This document shows positions 1 to 13,031 of a DNA stretch of 64,000 nucleotides, in pieces. The notes beneath the pieces were generated by a model. It was not told the DNA's origin. It saw only the letters and a list, made by a program, of their open reading frames with translations, and did not search any database. Every line of letters begins with the position of its first letter. Positions within the stretch are counted from its first letter, which is position 1. The translations under genes and the position numbers were made by a program. Source of the DNA: Drechmeria coniospora (lineage: Eukaryota > Ascomycota > Sordariomycetes > Hypocreales > Ophiocordycipitaceae); NCBI RefSeq assembly GCF_001625195.1, contig NC_054389.1, forward strand, positions 4,336,520-4,400,519, written 5' to 3'.

Positions 1-2775
1 ATGTACATGTGCATGTACATGTACATTGCAGCACCCCTACCATGTAGCACTGGAAGGAATCGTGCGTGCACTGTGCATCCGCGTACGGGTAGAGACTCTT
101 GCACTGTACAGTATGCGGAAGGTTGGTCCTCGTGCATCCGACATGCGCAAGTAAGTATACGGCCGGCTTGCCCGCACTGCTGGTTCTCATCGTCTGCGTT
201 TGTTGCCTGCAGGGCCTTGGGCTTCGCTGCGCCGTGCAGCGCCGTACCGGCGGTTGTTTCTGTCAGCTGCGCGGTCCACGAGGGGTTCCTAGCAATCACT
301 GCATGTTAGTCGATGTTGGCCAAACCGGTCGTTGTTTGACGCGTCGGTTGTCAATGAGAACCAGCGGCAAGCAGCTGGCTTGTGCGCACGGTTCCGTACT
401 CGCCGTACCGTGCAGTACAACAGCTGCACTGTAGATGTACAGTGGGTGTGCTGTGCGAAGGAGCTTGAGTGCAGGTGCAAATCGTTGTACAGCTACTGTT
501 CTGAACACAACTTGAAGGCGAACTCGCTCGTACCTGTACTCGTTCCTACGCACCACCAACCCCCCCTCCCGCTCCCCTTTCTCGTTCCCGCACAGTATTA
601 TTACAACTATTACCGTAAGTGTACGGAGTAAGTACATGTACATATACATCCACATGTACAACGTAGGTACGGAGTACCACACTTGAACAAGCACAGTGCC
701 GGTACTCCGTACAGTCCTCGTTCTGTACGGGCGGACGGCTGTCTGCTCGGAGTTCCTCATGACAAGAATGGCCACGAGCCGCGCTATGATTGGAGGAAGC
801 GGCTGGCCCTTCTGTTCATGGAATGAGACGGAACGAACGGGCCCCGCTGCGAGGTGGGCAAGTGACGGGGCTCCGTTGTAAAGGGCATGGGTGGTGGGTG
901 CAAGGGTGCAAGGGTGCGGCGTGCCAGCGGCGCACTGTATCCAGCAAGCTTCGGAGCGCCCGTTGGCAAACAGCCACTTGGGGACACATGTTGTAGGGTT
1001 TGGGTACAGTACTTACTTGCGCCTACTGCACGGAGCAAGTACAAGGTCTACAGCACAAGTATAGGTACTAGGTAGTTACTTGAGGACGGATTGCCTGCCG
1101 AACATGTTGAACTGCAAGTAGCGCTTCTACGTACTTGAACTTGGGATTAATGCTGCCGCAAAGCATGAGCAAATGAATGCGCACCAGATGTTTCGATGCA
1201 CAGCTCTGGCTACTGCGCGGAGTACCTACATGCAGTTGTAGATGTAAGTACTGCAGTCACATGAGCGTACGTGCAAGTACCTGGTAAGTACGGAGCCCTT
1301 TCGACCATGAACATGTGCAGTACTAGGTACTTACTTATTACCACATGAACGGAGTTCATACAGTACATGTACTTACGGAGCACTGTAGTTCAACCCTTCT
1401 TACGACACTTCGACCACAACCCAGCTCCACCGAGACTGCCTGCTGCAAGTACTGTACATGTGCATGCAAGTAGTAAGGAGTACGGAGTACACATAGTATT
1501 TGTACATTAGTACCTACAGCACTCACACCTACTGCATGTACATGCGCTTGCAGGTACTAGGTACTATGGACCAATAGCACCTTGCGGGGAGGCATTGCGA
1601 CTGACAGCCAAGCACTCCGTACAGTACAAGTTGAAATGCTGGCAGGAGTGGGTGGAAATACTTGTACAGCACCAGTACGGAGAAACTTGGAAACACCTGC
1701 GTCCTGAACTGGTGTACTAGGTATCCGAAACGCGTACAGTACACGAGTGTTTTCGAGAAGAACCGAGAAGCCATCTGTAGTCTCCTACCATACGCTCTAT
1801 TTTCATGGTGCAACTGAGTGTAGTGTGGAGACTATTGCAAAGGACGGTTTTCATACCGGCCAAGGACAGCTTCCCAACCACGATAACAGCACACGAATGA
1901 TGCACCAAAGATACCCCTACAGGGACATGCAGTTACCGCCTGCGCCCTAGTGGTATGTTGGTATTACTTGCATTAAAAGCGCCTAGGTGATGGCGGCTGG
2001 TGCACTGTAGTGCTGTACGTGTGCACCACGGTGCTACGGTACAACGAGATGTACAGGCACTCTGGTGTAGGGAGCACAGGCAGCCTACTAGGTAGCCGGT
2101 CCGGAACATGCAGCTCGCAAGTATTATTACGGAGTACTGTAGATGTAGATACTCACTTACAAGCAGGTGTAGTACGGAGCTTGTACAAATACATGTACAC
2201 GAAGCATGCAGCTGTGCGCCAGACGAGATACGTCAACCTTGCCACCATACCGAGGATATTCTCGAAGGAAAAAAAAACACATACGCAAGGGACGAAATGC
2301 ACAGCGCCAGCCATGTGGGCGTCGGCGGGAATCGCAAACTCCCTTCGACCAGCCACAGCCACGCACAGGTGCAGGTCCATGTCTTACAAGGCTCCAAGTG
2401 CTTCGCCACCAACGACGGTGTCTTGACCCCGCACCAGCACCAGCGCAGAGTTCGCATCAGAGCAGACTCGCCCGAGTCCTCTTTCCAGCACAAGTATGTG
2501 TAAGAGTACGAGCGCAAGGTGCCGCCCGTTTCTGCCAAGTACTTGAACGGCTGCGCCGGTCGGCTCGGTACCCTGCGAGTTTTCTTCATCCGGAGCCGTC
2601 ACAAGCTCGCCCGATCGGCGGAGCCTGGGGGAGAACTTGGCGGTTGGATCGAGGCTTCCCAAGGGGGGCGAAGGACGGATAACTCAAGCGATGGCAACAA
2701 CAAGAGGCGAGCCACGCATGGCCTTGAACGGTCCAGTCCCTTCACTCGGCCCGCCTGACCAGGGTCACTAATTAT

Positions 2776-2794
2776 CCCCCCCCCCCCCCCCCCC
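2776..2794. repeat. Poly-C tract (19 C)
   Basis: An uninterrupted run of C inside intergenic DNA. The length may be a sequencing artefact or a polymorphic homopolymer. Confidence 0.9.
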
Positions 2795-5700
2795 GCAGAA
2801 GCAGGCGCTGCAGGGGTTCTCCGTCTGCTGGGTACGAGCAACCAATTGTTGATGCAAGTCCGGAGTACAAGTACATGGACGGAGTACTCCGCGCCGAGTA
2901 CACGCACGGGGTACACAGTACATGTATTGCAGCCACTTGGGTGAACATTTACAAGTACATGTGCAGGTACATGTACATACTTGCTGTACACGTAAGTACT
3001 GTACTTAGTAGCTGTTTGCTGTGGAAGAGTACTGGTAGGAGCAAATGGACTTCGTACGAGCAAATGTACCCATGTCACCAACATGCAGCGTCCTGTAAGT
3101 ACATGTACATTGAAGCGTGCTTGTACAGTGTGGATTTTATTGAATTCTTTCACGAACGAGTGCACTGTGCAGCGCAGCACTTAATACCAGTACGCGCGCA
3201 CTTGTTGACAAGCAAGTACATGTACGCGTAGCACATGTGCATGTTGGTGTAATGCTCCGTACCGGTACCGTACATTTGGGTACTGATATCCCACCACCAA
3301 CCGCCCCCACCCACCTACACAACACACCCCCGCACCACATGTCGGGTGGCCACGCCATCTTCTCACCTCCCATCCATCCCGTCCGTGGCTTGACCGGCGC
3401 TGGCCTGGCGAACTGACTTTGACCACCAGCCCGTCCAGCCCCAAGTCGACAGATTCGACCAGCTCGTACGTTTGCCAGTCGTACGTTTACTCGGACGTGG
3501 TTACATCGACAAGCACGATGGCAAGGACAACTCGGCTTGCCAGTAGGCCTACGAAGAATCGAAGGCGGTTTCGAGCTCCGACGACACACGAGTTCTCGCC
3601 AGCCATGACCGGCGAGTACGAGTACGGGGGATGGGCAACCTACTTACCTGCCTGTCTCGTGATGGCACGTTGCTGATATTATCGCGAGTACTCCGTATCG
3701 TACATCAAGCTGTCGAACCTGCAGCAGATGCCGGCGCTGGCCGCTTCGCCCTCTTCTCAGCCCGCCTCCCCAGCCCTCCATCTCTGGAGGCAGCCACGGA
3801 CGGTGAACATCCTTGCCTGCGTTGGAATGCGATGGGAACCTCTGGCCGCCACTGCTCATCAGCCAACAAAGCTAGGCTCTCGCTAGCAACGAACACACAC
3901 ACCTACAGTACGGAGCCTCTCCCTGCTCCGTACAGCCTGCAGTACGTGCAGTCGGAACGTGTACTTGGAGCATCGGTTCCTGCTGGTCACGTCGTCTCGT
4001 TCGGAGCTTTGCTCCTCCCATCCGCCCAAGTGAAGCTGTGGCACGGAGCCGGGACAGGCGAAGGTGGTGGCGAATGTCGACACGGACGTCGGTACCGCAC
4101 TAGTCGGTGCACATTTGCTCGCGGGGTCGTCCATGGCCAGCGTCGGTCCATACACTTATATCCTCATGATGGTCCGTTGCCTCGGCCATGTCCCGGCAAC
4201 CTGCATGCATCTGCGGCGGTACCCGTGCAAGTATCACGTACAACGCAAAATGCAGCTGACGGGACGGTTGGCAAGGTGAGTCAGGCAATTGCCGAGGCCG
4301 TCGATCTCTCTGCCACGGGTGGGCCACGGGCTGCCACGAGTTGCCACAAGCCGCCGGCGGCGGACTGCGGCGGCGACAAGCACCAGGCTTGCTCCCGAGC
4401 CCAGACCCGGAACTTGGATTCCCGGAGCCCGCCTCGGATTCATCATCCCTCGAGATGAAAGACAAAGCGAACAGGTGCGGCAGCAGGGTCCGCGAGTGCA
4501 ACGCTACTCGTGGTATTGCAGAGCAATACCTGTGCACCGCATCCCAGGTTCGTGTCTAGAGTTGCATACCTCGTACGTATCTTGAAAGGTGCACATCATT
4601 CTGTACGTACCACCTGCGCCTCGACGTGGCGGCGCAAGACAGCAGTGCGAGAGGGGCCGTCAGAAGCAAAACGCCGGGTTGTGGCGCTCGGCAGGGGAGC
4701 CTGTAGTAATAATGCAGTGGTCGTTGAGGGTTGTGACCGACCAACAAATTGTTTTACGAGCACTGTACTCCGTACTCCGCAGAGGCATTAGTTGTAAGCA
4801 TAGGAACGGCGAGTCCTCCGTAATCGTGCGTACTTGCTATACTTGTACTGTGCCAGCTGCACATGCAAGTACTTACTTGAATGCATGTACTGTACTGTAC
4901 TGTACACTGTTCATTCACTGCAAGGACAGTAGGTACTTGCACATGTGTACTGCAAGTACACTTGTACAGTAGTCGGACCTGGGCCCAAATGGGAAGGATT
5001 GCAGCCAGATACTTGCACTCCGTACGGTACCTACAGTACTGTACTTGTTGTACGGAGTACATGCACGTAAATGTACCCAAGTACTCGTTTTCCGTTCCGT
5101 ACTGGCAGCGCTAGGCCGGCGCGATAGGCGCATGTAAGTACAGTACATGTTCTTGCATGTACCAAGGAGACAGCACACGTATCCGTACCTGTATAGTGGT
5201 ACGTAAGGTCATGAATGGACGGAGCCCAGAATATGATCAAATTCCAAGGTGCAGAAAACAGACGTGGCGAGGCCCTTAGCTCCTTGCCTACGTACGTGTA
5301 TCCTAGGTATTATACTGTAGATTGACAAGCCAGGACGGCACGAGGGCTCCTGGCGCTTGGCCGTTTTAGGCAGCTAGCTATGAGAGCACAGTGCGAATGG
5401 GGCCTGGCGCGGAACGAAGGTTGCTTCCTTGGAGCGACTAGCGCCTTCCCTGCCACTAGTTCCACTAGTAAAGCCAACGGAGCAAGTACCAAGTGCTGCA
5501 CATGTACGCATATCAAGTACAGTACAAGTACTCCGCACCACGGTACTGGTACCTACAATAAGTATAAGTAGTATCCATTTACTGTACGTGTACTCCGTAA
5601 GTAAGTACAGGTAGGCAGAACTTGCACTTACTTACAGTACAGTAATAGAGTACTCCGTACTCCGTACTCGTTGGTTCTTTACGTGTGTGCACGGAGTAAT

Positions 5701-8193
5701 AACATACATGTAGATGTACATGTTCACGCACCAAAGCAAGTACTAGTTGTTCCTGCAGTCGTGGGTGGTGCGTAGGTGTGTTTACGAGGCACCAAGTCCG
5801 TACCTGCCAAGCACCTTGGAATCTAAGTACTTACTCCGTGCAAGCCCGATCAATGAGCGCACCTGATAAGAGTTCGAGTATTTATTAATACATGGACTTC
5901 GTAATACTCCGTGCTGTAATTACTTGCTGTACATGCAAATGTACAGAGTACAGTACTTTTTGTAAGTGCTTGGCACACTGCAGGTACGAGTACAAGTGGG
6001 CCGGGAGAGAGAGAGCACTTGTAGGATGATGGTTACGGGAACCACCACAGGCATTACCACCACTATCTGGTAATTATCTCTAGCATGAGGCGTTAGCACA
6101 GCTATAGGTACCTCGTGGCTAAGGTTCTAGGTACTAACCTAGTACGCAAGTGCAAGGCGTGCAAATTACTGCTAGCACTACGAGTAGTCCTGTAATCAAT
6201 ACAAAGCCGGGTGTATCAGTACATTTCAGTGCCTAGCACGGAGTACTGTATGTACAAACAGCACAATAACAAGTATTCGCTCGCACACAATACACATTTG
6301 ACCAGCTCTCCTTGTGTGTTCGGTTACGAGCACTCGATAAAAACGATAATAATAATAATAACCAATAACCTCTGTAAAATTGAGAAGCTCGCAGGTCGAC
6401 AGCACTGGCATCGATTTCCCGGGCAATCGAGCATCGCTGGTCCAAAACGACAGAGAGTTGGGCCGGATATTCGCAGCAACAACAAGAAGGGCGCCCAGTG
6501 CCTCTGGTATGCTTTGGCGAACGGCGTGGAGTTGGGGGTGGGGTGTGCGGTCGTCTCAAGCCGCGCGTGCGGATAGGTTGCTAGTCCCTGGAACTCATTT
6601 GTCCGTGCCGAGTTCAATACTCGCATGTCTCAAGCAAGCATAGGTTGGACGTACAGTATTCGAGCAATACAGCACACGCAAGCGCACACGATAAGTCTAC
6701 TCGTGCATGCTTGTACCCTTCGGTACCTGCAAGCCAGCCGGCATCCAGCGCTTTGCAACGTCTCGAGTTCGTTGGCTGGGGGAATCGATTTCTTGGGGTC
6801 GATGCAATACTACAGTGTGCTCGTATGCAAACGCACACGCGTCGGTCGTGTCCGGCTTGTCCATGTCGCATTGCGTCTCGGTGTGGAGGAGTGCACCAAG
6901 CCGGCGAGGCGTACAGGCGGCATTCGGGCGAGTGGGATACGGCGGGTCGTGTGGCAAGCTCTTTCGCGCACCCATCTTGCTCGCTACCCTGGACCGATCA
7001 ATGCCTCGTCCGTCGGCGGCGGCCCCGGCTCGACGAGGGGAGAAAGCCATGCTACCATGGTTAAGGCAGTAGTATCATGCCCGGCGCTGGCAACGCCGAA
7101 TGTGACGGAAGACGGGACCCCCAACGCATGCTGGCGTCGCGGGGTTTCGAGGTGGCCATCGCCCGGACGTTGATGTTGGGACGGTTGGGTGTGCCGCGCT
7201 GGACTCGTACTGGCTCCAGCCGTGGTTTGATGCCGAGCGTGCATGTGCAAAAGACATACATACGTACACATGCCACGGCGTCCCATGGTCGTCCGTCTTG
7301 CTCGTGAACATACACAACATGTATGGTGGTATATGTATGCACTCGTATATGTATCCCCTCCCTCCTCGTCCTACCCTGGCGCTTGGGAGTTGGTGGTACC
7401 GCATGAACAGCCTACGATTGTGCGGTGCCACCCGAAGGACCCGACCGGTGTCGGTGTCAATCAATTGCCCGTCATCAATCAAGTACAAGAGACTCCATAG
7501 ACCATGGCGCAGCCTGCCTTGTCTCGTTTGACCCTCATTCGGCCGTCGATTCGCTCGTTCGCCCGGGATGCCAGGATACCAGGATACCAGGAAGGCGCCT
7601 CAGGAGCCCCATTGCTCACGGCGATCAATCAACCAGCCGCTCCATCACCTGTGCGGCGTGCAACACCCACTTCTGCCGTCATCCCTGCAGTGCCTTTCCC
7701 TGTACAATTTATCGTGACCGACGAGTTATCCGTATGGCACATGGACATGCTCTGCAGTGCTCAGCGGCCTCCCGTAGCGTACTCGAAATCGGTGCCGGCT
7801 CGAGCGTCCTCCTCGGCCCTCGGCCCCTCGGCCCCTCGGGGGGCGAGAGCGAGTGGCCTGCGTCCACACGGTGCCAAGTTCGGTGGCGAAATCCATATGG
7901 CACACCGGCGGGATGCAGATGCACGGTATTACTGCACGGTACCGTACAGTGATGTAATTACAGTGATACCAGCACCGTAGGTGTACGGCGCCGACTGCCG
8001 TTGAATCAGTTGAGCAAACGGTACCTCCAAATCAGGCGATTTTACCCCCCGTCCGCGCCCCTGATTGGCCGAACCACCCGGCACTGGCCCGTGCCCGCCG
8101 CCGCGCATGGATGTGTGATGCAGGCCTGAAACGAGAAACCAGCGCCAGCATCACGGGCCAAGCCTTCCCTAAGCGCCCACCACCAGTGACCTC

Positions 8194-8330
8194 CCTCCTT
8201 CCCACACTGCCCGGCCTCCTTCCCACACTGCCCGGGCACTTTCCCACACTGCCCGACCTCCTTCCCTCACTGCCCTCCTTCCCTCGATGCCCCCCTTCCC
8301 TCGCTGCCCTCCTGCCTTCACTGCGCCTCT
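8194..8330. repeat. Degenerate CT-rich minisatellite upstream of tetraspanin
   Basis: About seven imperfect copies of a 17-21 bp unit resembling CCTCCTTCCCACACTGCCCG, decaying toward the 3' side. It lies in the presumed promoter or leader of the tetraspanin gene. Pyrimidine-rich stretches are common just upstream of fungal transcription starts. Confidence 0.8.
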
Positions 8331-8626
8331 TGCCTTCCCGCCCGCCTTCTTGCTCTTCTCCGGCTCTCCAGTCCCCCTCCTCTCCCTCGCCCCTCGCTCA
8401 ACACCGATGCTGCATTCAGATCCGCTTTCTCACCTGCATCGGCGTTGAGCCTGCTGGAACCGACTGCGGCCTCGTCTCTCTCTCATCTCTTTTTCCACTT
8501 GCCCGTGTCGGCCGACTGCGGCTGCGCTGCGCTCATTCACCATCCTGTACATTCTCTCGTGTTCGCTGTATTCGTCCAACCACCTCCCCGTGCCGACGCC
8601 GGTCGTCGACAGCAGCATTCGCGACT

Positions 8627-8677
8627 GCACCCGCACCCGCACCGCACCCGCACCCGCACCGCACCCGCACCCGCATC
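8627..8677. repeat. ACCCGC hexamer repeat
   Basis: Imperfect tandem ACCCGC / ACCGC units about 140 bases upstream of the chosen tetraspanin start, probably in its 5' UTR. Confidence 0.85.
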
Positions 8678-8816
8678 CCCTCCGTCCCTCGCCCGGCCAT
8701 CGGCCAATCTCGGACCAGCTGCTCGCCGGATACGCAGTCGGGCGTCATCGACACTCCCGGAGGCCACCTCGCACCCCATTCCTTCGGCCCCGAGCGAGTC
8801 GTCGCCCGTCTTGCCA

Positions 8817-9692
8817 ATGCCCGACAAAGTCTTCCTCGCGGCCCTCATCGCCGATGCCGTCTTCCTCGCCACCGGCTGCCTCGAGCTCGGCTTCTCCCTC
8901 ATCGTCCGCGGCCAGATGAACGACGATCCGCAGGACGGCAGGGAGGCCGTCCGCTACCTGCTCTACCAAATGTTTCCCCTCAGCACCGGCATCGTCAACG
9001 GCACCTTGATCATCGTCGTCTTCCTCTTCACAATCCCGGGGCTCTTGTCGCCCATGCGGAGCTGGCTCAAGCTTTCCGGCTACTTGATCACCGCATGCGG
9101 CCTCTTCACCCTCTGCGTCGGTGTCTATCTCTGGGTCATGACCCTGCGGACAAAGGAGACCTTCTTCCCCATCTATCTCGACCAGAAACCTGACGTCCAG
9201 CACTTGATACAAACAACGGTACGCATGAGCCCCCCTCGGCCGCCGTGGAACACGGCATAAACGCCGTGAAGCAGTGACAACCAAGCACCGGCTGACGTGC
9301 CTCACCTGTAGTTCGAATGCTGCGGCTATTTCAACCACACGACGCCAGCCTTTGTCACCGACAACACGTGCCCCAGCCCGGCCGCCGCCGCTCTCGTCCG
9401 TGGGTGTGGAACGGCCATCTCGAGCTTCTCAAACACCTTCATCGACAACATCTTCACTGCCGTCTTTGGCATGGTCGGTTCGTCGTAACCCTCTGCCCTC
9501 TCTCCTCACCCCTCGCCTCTCGTCCCGCATCTCTCACCCACTCCTGGCCCCTTTGTCCCGATTGGTGGCTGATGCGTGAACGCAGGAATCGACACCATCC
9601 TCATCCTGGCCATTGCCTGCCTCCTCAAGGACCGCAAAGAGCGTGAGCGATACCGCCAGATAGATGAGAAAGGAGGCTACCGGTCATTTTGA
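8817..9692 (+). CDS. Tetraspanin (fungal Pls1/Tsp type)
   Basis: Three exons (8817-9218, 9312-9477, 9586-9692) join to a 224-aa protein. Introns start GTACGC and GTTCGT and end TAG and CAG; phases agree. The protein has three hydrophobic helices in the first exon, then the large extracellular loop with the diagnostic CCG motif (FECCGYFNHT, starting about residue 135) and further cysteines, and a fourth helix near the C terminus followed by a charged tail. This is the tetraspanin layout, and about 225 aa is the usual size of fungal Pls1-type proteins. Tetraspanins organise plasma-membrane protein complexes; Pls1 is needed for appressorium-mediated penetration in plant pathogens. I chose the ATG at 8817 because the first helix follows directly; an in-frame ATG at 8445 would add an unlikely Ser/Pro/His-rich leader. 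Assignment to Pls1 or another fungal tetraspanin class needs a phylogeny. Confidence 0.88.
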
Positions 9693-10284
9693 GGCTGTCG
9701 TTGCCATCTCATCTGTCACGCTCACCTGGCTAGTTCACAGCGAAATCAGCCGGGGCTGAAGATGATGACCACAATATACGAGAACTGTAGGCTCTGGACT
9801 GTTGTATTTTCGAGCATTGTTTGCATCGTCACCCCATTCCCCCTTCCCGACGCCAGACGTCGGAACGCAGCCGCATGCTGGCCGTGATTTTCTAGGAACG
9901 GAAAGGACTATATCACGTTACATGGCCTTGATGTGATTACATCCCGCAGAGAAGCTGCTCATCTATCCATGAACCTCCCCGCCACACACAATATGAAATC
10001 TAGGAGCGAAACATGGCTGCTAAACCCGCAAAACGCGCTAATACTACCGCTCGCCTGACTCTATAGCCGCTCTCCCTCCCGGGCTTTCTAAAGTGATAAA
10101 TGTCCATAGCTGGCCCGTGCTTTAATTCGTGTTCATGGTGTCAAGGCGTGCGAGTCTCTCTGCATCGCCCTGTGACACGTATACCCAAATTGCCGTGTGC
10201 GTGCGTGTGTGCATGATATTGAAGGGCGCCAAGTTCGCCTCGCCAACTCGTAGCACAGGGGTGAGGAAAGGTGATTGCACTGCC
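9693..10284. other. Convergent intergenic region, tetraspanin / NIPA
   Basis: Holds the 3' ends of two converging genes. I see no further gene; short ORFs here have no recognisable content. Confidence 0.6.
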
Positions 10285-11947
10285 TCACACGGCCGAGTCG
10301 TCCGGTCTGTTGCTGCTCTCGCCGCTTGGCTCCTCGTGACTGCATCTTCGTTCGCTGAAACGAAGCCGTGAGGGGCTTCTGCCAGGCGCGGGGCCGGAAC
10401 TGACTACCGACGAGAAGCTACCCCTGCGCGCCCACCAGCCGATCGTAAAGAAGTCGCGCAACGAGGTGGAGGCCGACGAGTCCCGCCGCCGGATGTTCCG
10501 ACGCGCGACGAGACCCGGAAATCCCGAGCTCTTCCTCCGCCGTGGGCCGAACTTGCGAGACGTCGATTCGGCGCCAGCCCTGGCACCGCTCGTCCTCCTC
10601 GCGCCGCTCACCGAACCTCGGAAAGGGGTCAGCAACGGCGAAGATTCCGTTCGTCCTGGCAGCGTGTTCGATCGGAATCTGCTTATCGGCGTGATCGGTT
10701 CTTCGTCGTCGGCAAGCTCGCCCCAGATCTCGGCTCGCTCCACCCACCGGAAGTTCTTGTTTCGCGTCGGTGTCAACGGAGTCGTCTCCCCGTTCGCCGC
10801 CGGAAACGTCTGGTATGAGAGGACCTCTCCTTCTTCCACGGCGGCCTCGGATCCCAGCAGGGACTCCTCTTCGTCCTCGGTGTCCTCGACGAGCCCCAGC
10901 CCGGGCGCCAGGGTGGACTGACCAACGCCGGGCGAATGCTGCTCGTCGCTGAGCCGCCAGCTCAAAGCCAAGACACCCGATAGCAGTATGACGGTCCCTA
11001 GCGTGATGAGGCAGGCGTGCAGGGCCGAGATGAGACTCGTCTGGTTAAAGTATATCAAGCCATCCAAGATGGCGATGATGTTATAGACGCAAAAGACGAG
11101 GGGGTAGAGCACCGAGGTCGAGACGAGTTTCAGGCCGCGGTGTAAGTAATATAGCTGGCACAACGCCAGGGAGACAAGGGCCAGGACGATGGCCCAGGCT
11201 TGCCAGTGGGCGAACTGGTTCTTGCCGCCGATCGTCTTGATGACGAGCTCGACGGCCGATTTGGCGAACAACAACGCGTGGGCCGACAGGTCACCGCTGA
11301 TGAGGCCGTAGGTGATGCCACGGACCAGGCGGAAGCGGGAATTGTACGATATGCTCGACGATTTATCGACGACGTCAATGGCGACGGCAACGCCAACGAC
11401 GAACAAGGCTTGCAGTATCATCCACGCGATGAAAGGCCTCCGAGCGAAGAGCTCGAGCAGCTCGGCGAGGTCGTGCGCAGGCGATGGGATGGCGCCAAAA
11501 ACGGCAATGAGGATGGCGCCCGTCGTGACGAGAACGGTGCCGCAGAGTGACCATCGCGTAAAAGGTTCGCTGAGGATCAAGGTGGCGCATATCGAGTTGA
11601 AGACCAAGCCGGCTGCCTGCAGCGTCGACAAGACGGGCAACGGCAGCATCGAGATCTGGACTGTGCTCCCCAGCAGGTTGGCAACGACGAACATGCCCAT
11701 GCCCAGCTGCCACCTGCGACGCCGGTGGGGCGGCCGCCGTACGTCGTGGGGGCCCTTCTCATCCTCGAGGATATGTGATTTCCGCTGCAGCGTCAGGCCG
11801 AGGCTCTGCACGCTCGTCGAAATGAGGCCGACGAAGATTCCTAGCTGTGGCGCACGACATGTTAGCTCGGCCCTTGCCCATGCCACGCGCGGCTTGGGGT
11901 CGTACAGCGATGCTCCCGCCGGGAGTCATGTCGCCCAGAGATTCCAT
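10285..11947 (-). CDS. NIPA-like magnesium transporter (DUF803)
   Basis: Two exons on the minus strand: 11947-11906 (14 codons from ATG) and 11844-10285, separated by a 61-nt intron (GTACGA...CAG), giving 533 aa. The N-terminal two thirds contain about nine hydrophobic segments, opening with LGIFVGLISTSVQSLGL and including PVLSTLQAAGLVFNSI and YPLVFCVYNIIAILDGLIYF, typical of the NIPA/DUF803 family of the drug/metabolite transporter superfamily. NIPA proteins move Mg2+ across plasma or endosomal membranes. The last roughly 200 residues form a hydrophilic tail with an acidic patch (EDTEDEEESLLGSE), TP/SP sites and basic clusters, probably cytosolic and phosphorylated; fungal members often carry such tails. 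Without the short first exon the first helix would lack a start codon. It is transcribed divergently from V-ATPase subunit E. Confidence 0.88.
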
Positions 11948-13031
11948 CGCGCAGCCTCCGGGTCGAGGGTCATCTGGGGGAGGGGAAGTGTGCGGCGTCT
12001 CCGAACCGCCGCATGGGGAATTCGTCTCGTCTCGATCGTCGGGTTGTCGAATGGATGGCACTTCGAGCAAGGCTTTGACTGATGCGAGAAGGGATGAATC
12101 AGGAAACGAGAGCGAGGAGGGTGCCGGCACCCACCCACCACGACCAACGGAAATGGGAAGGGGGAAGTGGAAAACGGAGAATGGAAATTGCTGCGGCTAT
12201 GGGCGACGTGATGAAGGAAAGCGTCGACGCCTTGGGGGCTTTGCTGACCGACGCTTGCTCGCTTCGATAAACGCTTGGGGAGGGATGAGGAAGGAAGAGC
12301 AGCAAGCACCTGACGCAGGCCAGCAGCCGTCACAGGGGAATGAAAGAAAGGAAGGTAGTAATAACAGACAAGCGGTTAATAAATGTAGTTCGCAGGAACG
12401 GCACTGGGTAACAGGCGGTTGGCTGGTCGGTGTCAGGGTCGAGAATGCTCAGATGTTATGCTCAGATGCTGCCACGGCACAGGCCAATCCGACCTCGTGT
12501 TCGACGCAGTGCAACCCCCTTCCCCCCTTCCCCCTCGAAGTGTGGCTAGTGCGGTCACATGATCAGGTTGGGGACGAATTTCGACGTCACATCCTCCACG
12601 TAGCGCTAAGTCCTCTTTGATGGATCGGGGGTGAATGGTGGCGTCGCGCGGGGGGCCAAGTGTGGCTTTGGTGATGGTTTGTTACCACTGCTGTAATTAG
12701 TGCGTGTGGGCAGCGTTCCCGTTGTAGAGAGCGCTGATGTGGCCGCTGCGACTCGCCGAGCTCCCGGGGATAACCCACCAGCTGGGGGCCCATCCGCAGG
12801 GGGGGGGGGGGGCCGCTGCGACAGGCGAACTCACTCGAGGTCTGAACCAGCAAAGCGTCACAGCACCTCCAACCGTGCGACGACAAACTCCACTCTCCCC
12901 AACCTCATCGACAACCAGCTTGCATCTCGCTCCTGACATTGCAGCCGCCTTGGGCTGTGCTTGGGAATCGTTCACCTCGTCGTCGTCTCTTCTCACCCAC
13001 CGTCGCGCCGCCCTCGCACAGATTCGCAGCC
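11948..13031. promoter_or_regulatory. Divergent promoter region, NIPA / V-ATPase E
   Basis: About 1.1 kb between two divergent starts. It holds a G14 run at 12799-12812 and an E-box-like TCACATGA at 12555-12562. ORFs here are short and unsupported. No specific regulator can be named. Confidence 0.5.
12799..12812. repeat. Poly-G tract (14 G)
   Basis: Homopolymer in the divergent promoter region, about 220 bases upstream of the V-ATPase E start. Confidence 0.9.

Larger units (their letters stand above)
1..8816. other. Gene-free, GTAC-palindrome-rich region
   Basis: I find no exon chain or family motif here. ORFs are short, overlap on both strands and match nothing I know. The DNA is crowded with short palindromes (TACGGAGTA, GTACATGTAC, AAGTACTT), densest at about 1-30, 590-720, 1200-1560, 2030-2200, 2860-3240, 4740-5120 and 5460-6000. 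The stretch 6.6-8.1 kb has fewer of these and is more GC-rich, but still shows no supported gene. The last 600 bases are the pyrimidine-rich leader of the tetraspanin gene. Confidence 0.6.

Noticed and set aside
3631..4458. 275-codon plus-strand ORF in the left desert
   Set aside because: Low-complexity composition, overlapping minus-strand ORFs of similar quality, no motif and no splice structure.
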